Of a DNA stretch of 64,000 nt, positions 11,900 to 22,599 are shown in pieces. Made by a program: the position numbers and the translations under genes. Every line of letters starts with the position of its first letter. Position 1 is the first letter of the stretch. The stretch lies in the NCBI GenBank assembly GCA_002914845.1, contig JXTC01000325.1:160429-224428 (forward strand), given 5' to 3'. The DNA comes from Trema orientale. Taxonomy: Eukaryota > Streptophyta > Magnoliopsida > Rosales > Cannabaceae. The notes under the pieces were generated by a model. That model did not search any database and was not told the origin of the DNA. It saw only the letters and a list, made by a program, of their open reading frames with translations.

Positions 11900-12416
11900 T
11901 CTAATGAGTGCTCACAAATCCTCTTGGCAAAGAAAAAATAGCCAAGAGCTGCCCTCTCCGATGAGTGCTTTGAAATCCTCTTCACACGGAGAACGATAAC
12001 TGTCGAGAGCTCTAATTCCTCTCTGTTCCAAACGAGTTCCGGGAGCCACCCTCTCTAATGAGTGCTTTGAAATCCTCTTGACACAGAGAACGATAACTGT
12101 CGAGAGCTCTAATTCCTCCCCGTTTCCAATGAGTTTCGGGAGCCGCCCTCTCCGATGAGTGCTTTTAAATCCTCTTGGCACAGTGTATTTGGAAGATAGC
12201 CGAGAGTTCTAATTCCTCCCCGTTCCAAACGAGTTCCAGGAGCCGCCCTCTCCGATGAGTGCTTTTAAATCCTCTTGGCAAGGTGTGTGTGGAAGGTAGT
12301 CGAGAGCTCTATTCCTCTTCGCTCCAAATGAGTTTCGAGAGCTCTAATTCTTCTCCGTTTTAATTGAGTTCCGAGAGCCAATTCCTCCTCGTTCCAAATG
12401 AGTTCTGGGAGCCGTA
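11900..12416. repeat. Tandem repeat, 97-100 bp unit
   Basis: The landmark ATGAGTGCTT recurs at 11961, 12058, 12155 and 12255, giving periods of 97, 97 and 100 bp. Each unit carries GAGAGCTCTAATTCC, CGTTCCAAACGAGTTCC and GGGAGCCGCCCTCTC. After about 12290 only shorter partial units continue. The array sits just before the polypurine tract of the LARD-like element. Confidence 0.9.
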
Positions 12417-12547
12417 AAAAATAATGACAACCCAGTTTCATCTTTTACAAGTTGATTTTCAAATTCAATTACTTTATATTGATTTATTATCTAACAAGAA
12501 AATGCAAGGAAAGTATTACGAAAGGAAGAGAAGGCTTGACTTGAACT

Positions 12548-12590
12548 ACTCCTCAAGTCCGAGTAAACTCGCACTGAGGAGTGGGGGACT
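12548..12590 (+). other. Hairpin and polypurine tract of the LARD-like element
   Basis: ACTCCTCA (12548-12555) pairs with TGAGGAGT (12575-12582), and the inner AGTCCGAGT pairs with ACTCGCACT apart from one mismatch. The purine-rich GAGGAGTGGGGGACTGA, which would prime plus-strand synthesis, runs from the hairpin's right arm to just before the LTR at 12594. Confidence 0.8.
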
Positions 12591-12593
12591 GAT

Positions 12594-13110
12594 TGTTGGG
12601 GGTAAAATTCGTATGACTCATTTTAGGGCCTATATGTGGCCTACAAAAGGTATTTGTGCTTTTACGGGGTCCCTTATTTCAGAAAAAAAGTAACTATTAT
12701 TTATGATCATCAGGTAATTATATTTCAAATCAGGTATTATCTAGTAAGTATCCTAATATGACTAGGTTACCTAAAAGATAATTATTAATTATTATCTAAT
12801 TAATAGAGTTTCCTAATTATTAAACACCTCTTATTTTCCTATAAATACATAGTCTTCTTCTTCATTCTACATCTCTTTTTCTATTGTGTTCTCTCCACTT
12901 CTCTCTATACACGACCTATACTGATTTTTTGACCTTTTGCAGGGAAATAGGAAATACAGAAATCAGAACTACATCAGGGTTTGATCCTGTAAAGGGTATG
13001 TAGGCAACTCTCATGAGCACAACCCAAAAATTAACCTATTTTTTTTTAATACAGAATTACAAGTGGTCATGACCTTCCAATAAATTCAATCGTAGAATTT
13101 GACATCTACA
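12594..13110 (+). repeat. 3' LTR of the LARD-like element
   Basis: A 517-bp partner of 1167-1664. Its extra GACTCATTTTAGGGCCTA near the start accounts for most of the length difference. It is followed by CACAC. Confidence 0.85.
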
Positions 13111-14689
13111 CACACCATATACCTTTATCTTCTTAAAGGTACATGATCTTGCTGAGTGTCACATAGAAGTTCAGGCAGAAATGAATATAACGAAAGAATC
13201 TTAAAACTATCTCAACCAGCATCTTAGCTGTTGTCATCCCTTCTTGAAAGATTTTACAGAGTAAAATTTAATAGACTATATTCAAATGTTTAAATAGTCA
13301 AGATAATTTACATATATAACTTATATTAAAACTTATATAGCAAAAATAGAAGCAAATAATATGGTCACAAGGAGAAAATAGTGAAACTCGCAAGAACACA
13401 ACCATAAATGGAAAGAATTTATTCACATTCACATAACTCAATGCATAATTTAAAAGGTTATCGGGAGTATAATATAATTCTGCAAGAATTGTCTAACCTG
13501 GTGTCTTGAGTTTTTAAATCCATATTAGGAGTGGGATAGGACCATGCTTGTGTTAGCGTGGTATGATGAACACCAATAAGAATTTTTTATTAATATATTT
13601 TTTTGTAAACATAGAGGAGAGGATTATTGTAATACAAGGAAAGAATCATATCAATTAAGATAATGCATGTAGGGAACGAAAAAGGTATATATAGACTAAT
13701 CTATTGAAGTAGTCAATCACTTAAAACATGGGAAAAAAAAAAAAAAAAAAACCCACGAATGAGAGCGGAGGAGAGTGAGAACAAGCCAATATCTTAAGAA
13801 CAAAAATAATTCAACGAATTTTGATCTGATTAACTCATGGTTTCCCAAATGGGCTAAGACAATATAGAAAGAAAAACGAAAAATTGATAACAAGAAGCTC
13901 CTTCATCTTCATCTGACATGCACAATATTTATTAAATTAAAATAAAATAAAATAAAACCAGAGATAGATCAATAAGCTGGATTGCACTATTATTGATTAT
14001 AACCGTGTATATGTCTCTATATATATAAGATTTCTAGAATAACAATAAAATTAAAATTAAAACCCACACTTCATTTCTCCTTCGCGACAACCCAAAAAAA
14101 AAAAAAAAAAAAAAATCATCTAATTACTATCAGAAAACCCAAAAATCCAGCCTAATATCAAGAAGTAAAAAACAAAATTGAGAAAATAATTAAATAAAAA
14201 GAATAGAAAGCTAGACAAAATTGACAAATTGCAGAACCAATTTCAGAGAATTATGAACGAGAAAATGAAAGAGGAAGATCGAGGCTGAGACCAAACCAAA
14301 TAACCACATATTGCAGAAATCCAAACCAAATAACCACATATTCAAGAAATCTATACCAAAAGACTTACCTCAAATCTTAATCAAGAGAAACCCTAAATCG
14401 AGATGAAACCCCAAAGCTTGAGAGCTTCATTAAAAAAAAAAAATTATTCAAAACAAATAAAAAGAAAAATATTATTACAAAGATAGGAAGAGAGACCTTT
14501 TACCTTATAGACTTTGAGAAGAGAGAAAGAAGAGGAAATCAACCTTATCAAACAGAGAGAGGAAGAGAGAGACTTTTTTGAATAAGGGTGATGGTGAGAG
14601 AGAGAGAGAGATAGAGAATAAGATTGGTGATGACGGCTGAAAAAAGAAAAAAAGGATAGGAGAAAAGGATTTCATTTAATCTTTTCCCG
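13111..14689. other. Intergenic, possible old 5' UTR on the minus strand
   Basis: No gene is recognised. The minus strand around 14366-14410 reads AGGGTTTCTCTTGATTAAG followed by a GTAAGT donor-like sequence, the look of a plant 5' leader exon. Poly(A) runs lie at 13733-13750 and 14094-14115 and a GA microsatellite at 14597-14612. A direct duplication of CCAAATAACCACATATT is near 14300-14340. Confidence 0.35.
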
Positions 14690-15058
14690 ACGGTAAATAA
14701 TTGTCGCGTCGGCATTGATTCAACAAATTTGCACAAAATTTATACCAAATTAAATACGCACTTAAAATTTGCTTTTGCGGGAATTTTTTTTTAGGCCAAT
14801 CTTTTGTCGATGCAAAATCAATAACGCATCAGCAAATATATTTCAAATTTTGGGCAAATATGTGTCTAAAATTCACCTTTCACGGAAAATTCGTTTTTGG
14901 GCCAACCTTTTGCCGACACAACGTCAATTTGCAATGGCAAATATATTTCAAATTTTTTATCACAAAGCAAATACGCGCCCAAAATTTAACTTTTACGGGA
15001 AAAATATTTTGGAACCAACCTTTTGTCGATGCAAAGTTAATTTGCTAATTTTCTAGAA
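14690..15058. repeat. Tandem repeat with CCTTTTGTCGATGCAAA motif
   Basis: Three diverged head-to-tail copies of roughly 120 bp share GGCCAAYCTTTTGYCGAYGCAA, then GCAAATATATTTCAAATTTT, then a C-AAAATTTACTTTTRCGGGAA segment. Alternating GTCG/CGAC words are reminiscent of subterminal repeats of DNA transposons, but no termini were found. It stops where the gypsy gag similarity begins. Confidence 0.65.
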
Positions 15059-15749
15059 ATCTGTGATACCTTTAAATATAATGGCGTTACTGATGATACC
15101 ATTAGACTGACATTGTTTCGGTTTTTACTCCAAGACCAAGTGAAAAGTTGGTTGACTTCACTCCCATCTAGAACCATTACTACCTGGAATGATTTAGCCC
15201 AAAAATCCTTGGAGAAATTCTTCCCTCCTGTAAAGACGGTGAAGATGAGGAATTAAATCCCATAATTCACTCAATATAAGGTGGAGTCTCTTAATGAAGC
15301 TTGGCAACGATTCAAAGATCTGCTCTGCAATTGTCGTCATCACGACATTCCTAATTGGCTGCAAACTTAGATGTTTTACAATGGGTTGAATGGTCAGATA
15401 AAAACTATTGTTGATGCTGCAGCTGGAAGTGCATTGATGGCCAAGACTCCTGAAGTCGCACATATACTGTTAGAAAAAATGGCAGCCAATAGTTATCAAT
15501 GGCCTACTGAGAGGTCATCTATGAAGAAAATTGCTGGACTTCATGAAGTAGACCTTTTAGCGGCGCTAACTACTCAAGTAGTTACTCTTTCTCAACAAAT
15601 TAGTCGGACGAACGTCAATGCTATATACACTCCACCACTAGTATGTAAATTTTGTGGAGGAGCTCATTTTAGTATGGAGTGTACTATGGGGAATCCAATA
15701 GTCACAAAACAAGTACAGTTTATAGCTCAATTTCAACCTCAATTCAGGG
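15059..15749 (+). pseudogene. Gypsy Gag core and zinc knuckle (fossil)
   Basis: Plus-strand frames read LFRFLLQDQVKSWL and FYNGLNGQIKTIVDAAAGS, typical of Retrotrans_gag in Athila-like elements. A CCHC-type knuckle, CKFCGGAHFSMEC, follows near 15645-15685. Confidence 0.82.
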
Positions 15750-17358
15750 TGTTGTGAAAATAATTGCAAGTACACAATATCGTGAACAAGTAATAAAGTA
15801 GTGAGTATGAGTATCGTCCCACGAAGACTGCTAATTTACCAAGTACCGAAATTTAGTTAATCCTAATTTTATTTGAATCAATCGACTAAAGAAAAATTAA
15901 ATTAAATTAAAACTAAAAGCAATAAAAATAAATGAGAATGAAAATTTAAAAGCGAAAAATAAAACGAGATGTAAATCAATGAAATTAAACCTAGCGTGTC
16001 CGATTTTACCATAACTAATCCACTCTAAAAATTCTCTATCTCATTAGCCCAAAATTATTCCCCTAGTTGATAGTCGAGATTCCCTAATTTATTCACTATC
16101 CTCTCCCGAATTCAAGCAAAAATATCCTTAATTACCAATTCACTATATTCCTATATGAATAAACTAATTAAGAATTCATTAAGATCTATGGAAACTCATA
16201 TAACGACTACACAAACCATGTAAATATATTCTTATTTTACATACAATTTATGACTTTCAATCCAATGAACTAGACACGTAAATCTCCTTCCGATTTCATT
16301 ATGATTAACAAATCATCTATTTAGTGGTCAGTTAAATAGAGGCATTAAGAACAGAATTGAAAACTCAACTAGGAAAAATAATTTATGGACTAAATTGAAA
16401 GAAAAATATTAAAGCATCATAGTTAGGCTACATTATAGTCCTAGAAAAGAAATTTAGAACGTAATTAAACTAAGAAAAATAAAAATATTAAATATAAACA
16501 TCCTAAAGAAAATAAATTTCTAAAACTGAAAATAAAATCAAACTAGAGAAATTGCAGTTGAAGAAGCTCCACTCCACTATTCTGTCTCCCATAGACTTTC
16601 TCTCTCTAGAATTGTGTATTTTTTTCCTTCTTCCATAGTCCTTTTATAGCTGAAAAGAGAGTGTTTCCCAATCATTTATGGATTCCTATGCTCAAACATG
16701 ATTGGCTGTGTGATGTGTCACTTTACAATTTACTCTCTCTTTCTCCTCACGTTTCTATTCAAAATCTGATACAAGGGCAATTATCCAGTGCGGCATGAAA
16801 GAGTGAGCTTAGCACGAATCTAACTCTTCATTGGTTAAAAGAGAGCTTGACTTTGACTGCTGATATGGCGTTGTCTTGTTGGCGGAAGAAACCAATTGCA
16901 CGGAAGATGTCTGCACCTGATCAGACACACTTGGAAGCCTCTACCATCTCTCTTACGCGTGGGCCCCAGCTGACCCCTTTGTTGCCTCCCCCACTCTCAG
17001 TCTCTGTGTGTGAAGTGCAAACTCCAATCAAGACCGTTAATCCGATTGATCCAACGGCCAAGATTTAATCCGAATTTCCTTTTTTTTCTTCTTTTCTATT
17101 TAACCTAAATCAAATTAAAATTAAATTAAATCAAAAACCTAAATCTAATAAATATCTATTTCAAATTAAATTAACTTAAACTAATTAAATAAAAACACCT
17201 AAACCTAATAAAATAACATAAAATTAAATAAAACTAAACCTAAAACAAAATAAAATAAAACAACTTAAATTACTAAAAATCTAAATTAAAATTACTCTAG
17301 GACACACATTTTTAATTAATAAAATAGCATAATTAACTCTATTTTCATAGAGTTATCA
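15750..17358 (-). repeat. Solo LTR inserted in gypsy gag
   Basis: The minus strand begins TGATAACTCTATG and ends TTTTCACAACA, giving TG...CA over 1609 bp. The flanks CAGGG (15745-15749) and TAGGG (17359-17363) match at four of five bases, as expected for a 5-bp duplication. Gag similarity resumes straight after it. No internal retroelement sequence is present, so it is most likely a solo LTR left by recombination. It resembles the insertion at 7771. Confidence 0.75.
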
Positions 17359-18150
17359 TAGGGTACCAACAACCCAAACTCCAATATCTACAACCAAGAT
17401 GGTGCAATCACGCGAATTTTTGATGGAAATATAATCATAATGTGATGCAGCCATAATCCTATCAATAATCGGTAGGGTTTGACCACCAAGTAGAAAGTAA
17501 ACCTGCATTTGAACAGGCTCAATATATGACGAAGATTGATGCAGTAATCCAAAACCCCATGCAACTGACTCAAGAATTGGTGAACTCGAACCGTTACTTT
17601 GTTAACTCACAAAGAAATCTAGATATACAAATGGGACAATTAGCCGAGATAGTCAACTCTAGACCACCTAGGAATTTACCAAATACTACATAGGTGAACC
17701 TTAAGAAGTATTGTAATGTGATAACTCTAAGGAGTGAGGAGCAAATAGACCGACCAAGCTAATCAATTTCTACTAATCCACCACAATCTGCTCTATCACC
17801 ACCTGTGGTCTCAAGTGGTCATCAGTAGGCACAATCCCAAAGGCAATTTGAGATAAGACATGTTGCCACAGAGAAGCCAAGATCAAAGTTGTTTCCAGAC
17901 AATCCGCCGCCATACTTTCTTTCTCTTCTGTTTCCTCAAAGATTCTATAAACAAAAGTTGGACCAAGAGTTTTCAAAGTTTCTAGAAGTTTTCAAGAACC
18001 TCCACATTAACATATCTTTCGCAGATGCTCAACCTCAATTGCCTAAATATGTGAAGTTTCTGAAAGAAATTTTGTCCAACAAGAGGAAATTAGAAGATTA
18101 TGAAACAGTTACATTTACTGAGGAGTGCAGTGTGATCTTGTAGAAGATAT
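17359..18150 (+). pseudogene. Gypsy Gag C-terminal region (fossil)
   Basis: Pieces such as MTQELVNSNRYFVNSQ and MGQLAEIVNSRPP match the IGQLA-type region behind the knuckle in Athila/Tat Gag. FPQRFYKQKLDQEFSKFLEVF resembles the Gag-protease linker of the same group. Confidence 0.75.
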
Positions 18151-18500
18151 TTCCACCCAAGCTAAAAGATCTCAGAAGCTTTAATATTCCTTGCACCATA
18201 GAGAATTCATTCTTTGATAGAGCTCTATATGATCTTGGTGCAAGTATCAATATAGTGCCACTTTTGGTCTACAAGAAGTTGTGTTTGGGAGAAGTAAAGC
18301 CTATAATTATTTCTCTGCAACTAGCAGACCGGTCTATAAAACATCCAAGGGGTATCATTGAGGATGTTCTCGTAAAAGTCGATAAATTTATCTTCCAAGC
18401 AGATTTTCTAGTGCCTGATAGAGAAGAAGACAAAGAAATTCCTATTATTCTTGGTTGACCTTTTCTAGCTACTGGGCGAGCTCTCATCAATGTATGAAAA
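18150..18500 (+). pseudogene. Gypsy aspartic protease region (fossil)
   Basis: Residues ALYDLGASINIVP contain the D[LS]GA active-site signature, and VDKFIFQADFLVPD and IPIILG follow as in plant gypsy retropepsins. The similarity peters out by about 18755. Confidence 0.78.
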
Positions 18501-18755
18501 GGTTAATTGATAATGCGAGTCTAAGATGAAGAAGTCGTCTTTAGTGTTTTTAAAGAGACTAACTATCCATTTGAATCAGCTTCTTGCTTTCAAGTTAATA
18601 TTAGAGAAAAGTGCGACGGAAAAAATGAAAATAGAATATCCAAAAGAGCCTCCTGCAGCTTTGAGTGTATATGCCAAATCTACTAAAGAGAAAAAAGCAG
18701 ATGTGTCGAAATGTGTAGTAATCTCAATTTCCCACTATTCACAACAATTTTGACC

Positions 18756-19566
18756 TATCACAAAAAATCACCAAACTAAAAGAATGGGTTCTATAAATGA
18801 TGGAGCTCTAAAAGTGCTAAGATTACATTTGTGGGTTCCATAGGTGGGCTCCATAAAGTCCCGAAATCCACTGCTATGTTTTATTAAAAGTTCCAAAAGT
18901 TTAAGATTTTTTTCCAAATTCGTAGTGCTTATTTTAATAGTCTATGACTCTTTGGTTATAAGTCCATTTTTGATGAATTATATACCATTAGAAACTTTAT
19001 TTGATAAACTTTCTACTATACTCAATATAACCCAATCAGACCATTATAAGTCCCTAAAAATTAAGTCATAACCTCTTATGTGTTTTCCACCTTTGTTGAA
19101 CACTCAAAAAATCCATTACTTTCTACTTATCCGCCCAAATTACTCAATTTTGGTCTCATTATGGGGAAAATCTAAATGCTAAACCTAAATATGTAATTCC
19201 AATCCCCTTAAATCAAATTGATGCTTATAAACTTAATAGATTAGAAGTATTTACCTTAAGAGTGAGTCTCAATAACTCATGACAATGATCTTCTTGTTTT
19301 TTTTTCCTTCTTATGAGTATAGAGCCATCTCCTCTCCCTCTCTGTCTCTCCTTCTTCGTCTCTCTTTTATTGGGCATATGTTTAGAAAACTGAATAGTTT
19401 AATTAAATCCTCAAAGTTCATTAAAGAGAGAATTATTCATTTACTAAAGTAACCCCAATAAATACCATTAACTAACGCTTTTTAGTCTTTTCTTTTATTC
19501 TTATATTATTTATATAATATAAATAAATTCTTTTTTTCATTTTTCTGATAGGTTCTCACAAGAGGG
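18756..19566. other. Intergenic, no feature recognised
   Basis: AT-rich sequence between the gypsy fragment and the next LTR-like sequence. No ORF of note, TIRs or tandem repeats were recognised. Confidence 0.5.
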
Positions 19567-20990
19567 GTGTAACACTCAAAATTTTGTGATGTCATAATTG
19601 GAATTTTTATTAATTATTAATATTATTTTAGGATTTAAGAGTGATAAAAAAATAAAAAAGGACTTAGTAGCAATGGCTGAAATATTTGTGGTTTAAGTGA
19701 AAAGAAACTAGTTTAAAGGGTAAAATAGTTTGATCACTTATTAAGGGCAATTGAGTCATTTAGCATGACTAGGGCTGATTATAAATAGATTATTAAGGCT
19801 GGTAGCAGGCCTATTATCAGCAGTCTAAACCTCCTTAGATCTTCATTCACGTTTTCCTAAGTGGTAGGTAAGTGATATCTACCGAAACTCTTCAGTTTCA
19901 TCTTTTTTATGACTAAATTTGATAGTAATGCTTATGTATATATTTGGAATGGCTTTGGAGATAATTATGACCAAGAATACTTGTGAGGGTTTCTAAAGTC
20001 AAAGAATACAAACCGGTATTATAAATTGGGTAAGTGTTCTTGAACTTCTTGATTTTTCTTCGGTTTCAAGAGTGTTGAATGATTTTAGGTTTGTAATTTT
20101 GTTTATAAATAGTGATTAGAATTGAGTAGGACTGATAAATTTGATGAGTGATTAATATTAATTATGAGCTACCTCACCCTAGGTTTTTATAAATTTTATG
20201 TGAAAAAAACATTATAAGAGTTTAAATTTGACCGGAAGAGAGAATTTCCGTTTTAATAAAAATAATGCAATTTTCGAGGCCTAGACGATCGTTCTTGCTT
20301 AGAAGGCTATTTCCGCTTGGAAAAGTGTACTCACACATTCTGAACAGATATCGTAAACTCAGACAGGTAGTTTTTAGTCAGACTGACTAGAAAGTGATTT
20401 AAATGTACGGATAGACTAAGAGATGGTTAGGTTTTGTGAATTTTTTAATTGATATTCTAGTGAGTTTAGTATTTGGTTAGGTTTTTGGATCATTTAGGAT
20501 TCATTTTGAGTAGTTGGACTATAGGATTATTTATCAGGGAATTTTAGGAGCATTTTATTTATAGTTAGCTTCCTTTTATGCAAATATTACAGTTCATATT
20601 CTGATATTTGGTTTTCGTTTGTTTAGAGCTTGATTAACATTGTTATCAAGGTGCGACGATCACGTCTTAGGATTGTTTGATTGCTGTCACGAGATAGGGG
20701 GTTTTCTATAAAGTCTTAAGCTATCTTGTTAAATGTTGTTTTTATTGTTTTTATTTATATTCTGAAATTGTAATTAATTGAATGGACTATTTTATTATGA
20801 TAAAGTCTGCATAGTTAGTATTTTGATTTCACATTATTATTATATATATGATATGCAGGCCCGGATAAGTCGCGGTAATGGAAGGATGGCCGATGATTGC
20901 ATTCCTTGGGTGAGACTCCCTAAACTTGATCAGGGTCTTTTCATCGTGGATCATGTCCTGGTAGGCGATGGGCAATGATATGTACAATAT
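19567..20990 (+). repeat. Gypsy LTR-like sequence, 3' end missing
   Basis: It starts TGTAACACTCAAAATTTTG, the typical opening of plant gypsy (Tekay/Del-like) LTRs, and contains a TATA-like GATTATAAATAG near 19778. Near 20855 there is a TGCAGGCCCGGATAAGTCGCGG segment like the R/U5 side of such LTRs. No CA end or duplication was found. It runs into unrelated repeats at about 21000. Confidence 0.4.
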
Positions 20991-21002
20991 ATATATGGTT
21001 GC

Positions 21003-21118
21003 CAATCCAGTAGGTATTTTTTTTTTTTTAACCTATGTGTAGGTTTTTTTTTTTAGCCGTTAGATCATCATCTAATGGTGATCCAACGGGGTGATCCAAC
21101 GGCTATAATGAAGTGTAT
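21003..21118. repeat. Repeat module with hairpin, copy 1
   Basis: CCAATCCAGTAGGTATTTTT and ACCTATGTGTAGGT recur, slightly changed, at 22150-22190. Next to it, AGCCGTTAGATCATCA can pair with TGGTGATCCAACGGCT, and GTGATCCAACGG is itself duplicated. It is probably an end of a small transposable element. Confidence 0.5.
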
Positions 21119-21644
21119 AAAAAGACATGCATCATTAATGCAATATTTTGAGACTCTTATAACAATATATTAGTTTACAGTAAATGATTTAATTCTAAAT
21201 AAAATAAATAGAATGAATTATTTAACAATATTATCTCGAATAAATAAAACTGCCAGATTTATTAGTTCTGAAAATAGTATGTCAAGAAAATTCTATTATA
21301 ATTCGAAACTAACTCATGGTACTATAAAACGTTCTAAAATACAATCTAATATATATTTAAACATGTCTTAAAAATTTCACTTTAAACTAATAATATTTAC
21401 CCTCTAATATTATAAAGTAAACATGATAAACTTTATCTGCCAACTTTTCTTTTTTAATAACTAGTATGTATTTAAAGATTTATGTAAAATCATAGGATTA
21501 GATATGAACCTAAAACTTTCAAAAAATCAAGTAGATATATAGAAGACATCTCATAAAAGTTTCAAATCCAAATAAAGTTTATAACTCCTAATAACATTTA
21601 TTGAAATTGAGTCCAACAACAGCAAAATTATAATTTTGAAGGAA

Positions 21645-21980
21645 AAAGAGTTTGAATCAAAATTAATAAATTGTTCAATGGAAGAAACTCCTAACCAGCC
21701 TATACATAATCATAGTCTTCATGACTTGTCCATAATCCAATATAAAAGAAAATAAATGAAAAATAAAAATAAATACCTAAACCAACAAATACTAACTAAG
21801 CCGCCTAGAGAATAAATACTGCTCAGATCCTAAGCTTGATCTAAATTGTTGTCTTGAGCAATACCTGTCAGAGAAAACAGAGTGAACAAGATATGCCCAG
21901 TAGATATTTTTCTCTATTTGTTTTAAAATGGTGATAGTTTATAAAATTCCTGCATGAGTACTTTTGTACAAATCTTAAAT
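21645..21980 (-). repeat. Inverted-repeat family, copy 1 (minus)
   Basis: The reverse complement matches 27063-27400 over about 330 bp, including ATCTACTGGGC, CTCAAGACAACAATTT and TAGGCGGCTTAGTTAGTATTTG. Both copies keep a short frame of about 24 codons ending SRRLS-stop, so it may be the tail of a captured gene. The parent element is unknown. Confidence 0.75.
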
Positions 21981-22111
21981 AAAGAAATATTTTAAAGAAA
22001 TCTTTCTTTGTAAAATATTTTATCCACCAATACCCACTGCCCCAGAAGAAAGATTGTTTCATTTAAAGAAAACCTAGATTAGATAATAAGCACTACAATA
22101 TTTAATCAAAT

Positions 22112-22143
<32 letters not shown>
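22112..22143. repeat. (CA)n(TA)n microsatellite
   Basis: About ten CA units are followed by six TA units. It directly precedes the second copy of the CCAATCCAGTAGG module. Confidence 0.95.
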
Positions 22144-22147
22144 GGGC

Positions 22148-22195
22148 ACCAATCCAGTAGGTATTTTTATTTTTAACCTATGCATAGGTATCAAT
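22148..22195. repeat. Repeat module, copy 2, with perfect palindrome
   Basis: CACCAATCCAGTAGGTATTTTT is followed by ACCTATGCATAGGT, a perfect 14-nt palindrome. It is in the same orientation as the copy at 21003. Confidence 0.55.
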
Positions 22196-22599
22196 TTGGC
22201 CAATGAAAATTTATCATGCACATTTTTTTATTTTGAAAAGTAGGATGATTTTTAGAAATGTCAATAATTAATTATAATTTTTGAAATAACATATATTTTT
22301 GAAAGTTAAATGTTGTCATGAATTCTACGGTATAATTTTAAGAATTTAAAATACTATGCAACAGTATAATTTAGTGTCCCTAATTTTTATCCACATATAA
22401 TGATATGTGAAGATGTTACCTTAAAATTAATATATATTTTTATTATATATATTTCATTTCTTTGATCACAGAAATTGAGTAGTTATACACTAATGAATTT
22501 CGTGAATATATTGCAGTGAGATACACACAAGAAAGCTAAGTTGAACTATGTGCTTCAAATATAAATTATTTTAAAACATATATAGCTATTGTTGTTAAT

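Larger units (their letters stand above)
1167..13110 (+). mobile_element. LARD-like LTR retrotransposon with nested copia insertion
   Basis: Two similar direct repeats, 1167-1664 and 12594-13110, begin TGTTG and end TCTACA. They are flanked on both outer sides by the same five bases, CACAC (1162-1166 and 13111-13115), which is a target-site duplication. Just inside the 5' LTR is a primer-binding-like sequence starting ATTTGGCACCCACC. Just inside the 3' LTR is a purine-rich GAGGAGTGGGGGACTGA tract. Apart from the nested copia element at 3176-9899, the internal sequence (about 4.2 kb) shows no gag or pol. This fits a large retrotransposon derivative that depends on another element, probably gypsy-type. 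By eye the LTRs differ at about 5% of sites plus an 18-bp indel, suggesting an insertion a few million years old. Confidence 0.85.
15059..18755 (+). mobile_element. Athila-like Ty3-gypsy fragment (gag and protease)
   Basis: Similarity to an Athila/Tat-type Gag starts abruptly at 15059, is interrupted by a solo LTR (15750-17358), and continues with Gag C-terminal and protease parts. No RT, RNase H, integrase or LTRs of its own are present, so this is a truncated, broken fossil with many interruptions. Confidence 0.8.

Noticed and set aside
11912-12181. 89-residue minus-strand frame
   Set aside because: It is the translation of the 97-100 bp tandem repeat.
12424-12693. 89-residue plus-strand frame
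   Set aside because: It overlaps the polypurine tract and the start of the 3' LTR; no protein similarity.
16847-17068. 73-residue plus-strand frame
   Set aside because: It lies inside a solo LTR and on its antisense strand, with no recognised domain.
20778-20978. 66-residue plus-strand frame
   Set aside because: It lies in an LTR-like sequence; no protein family recognised.
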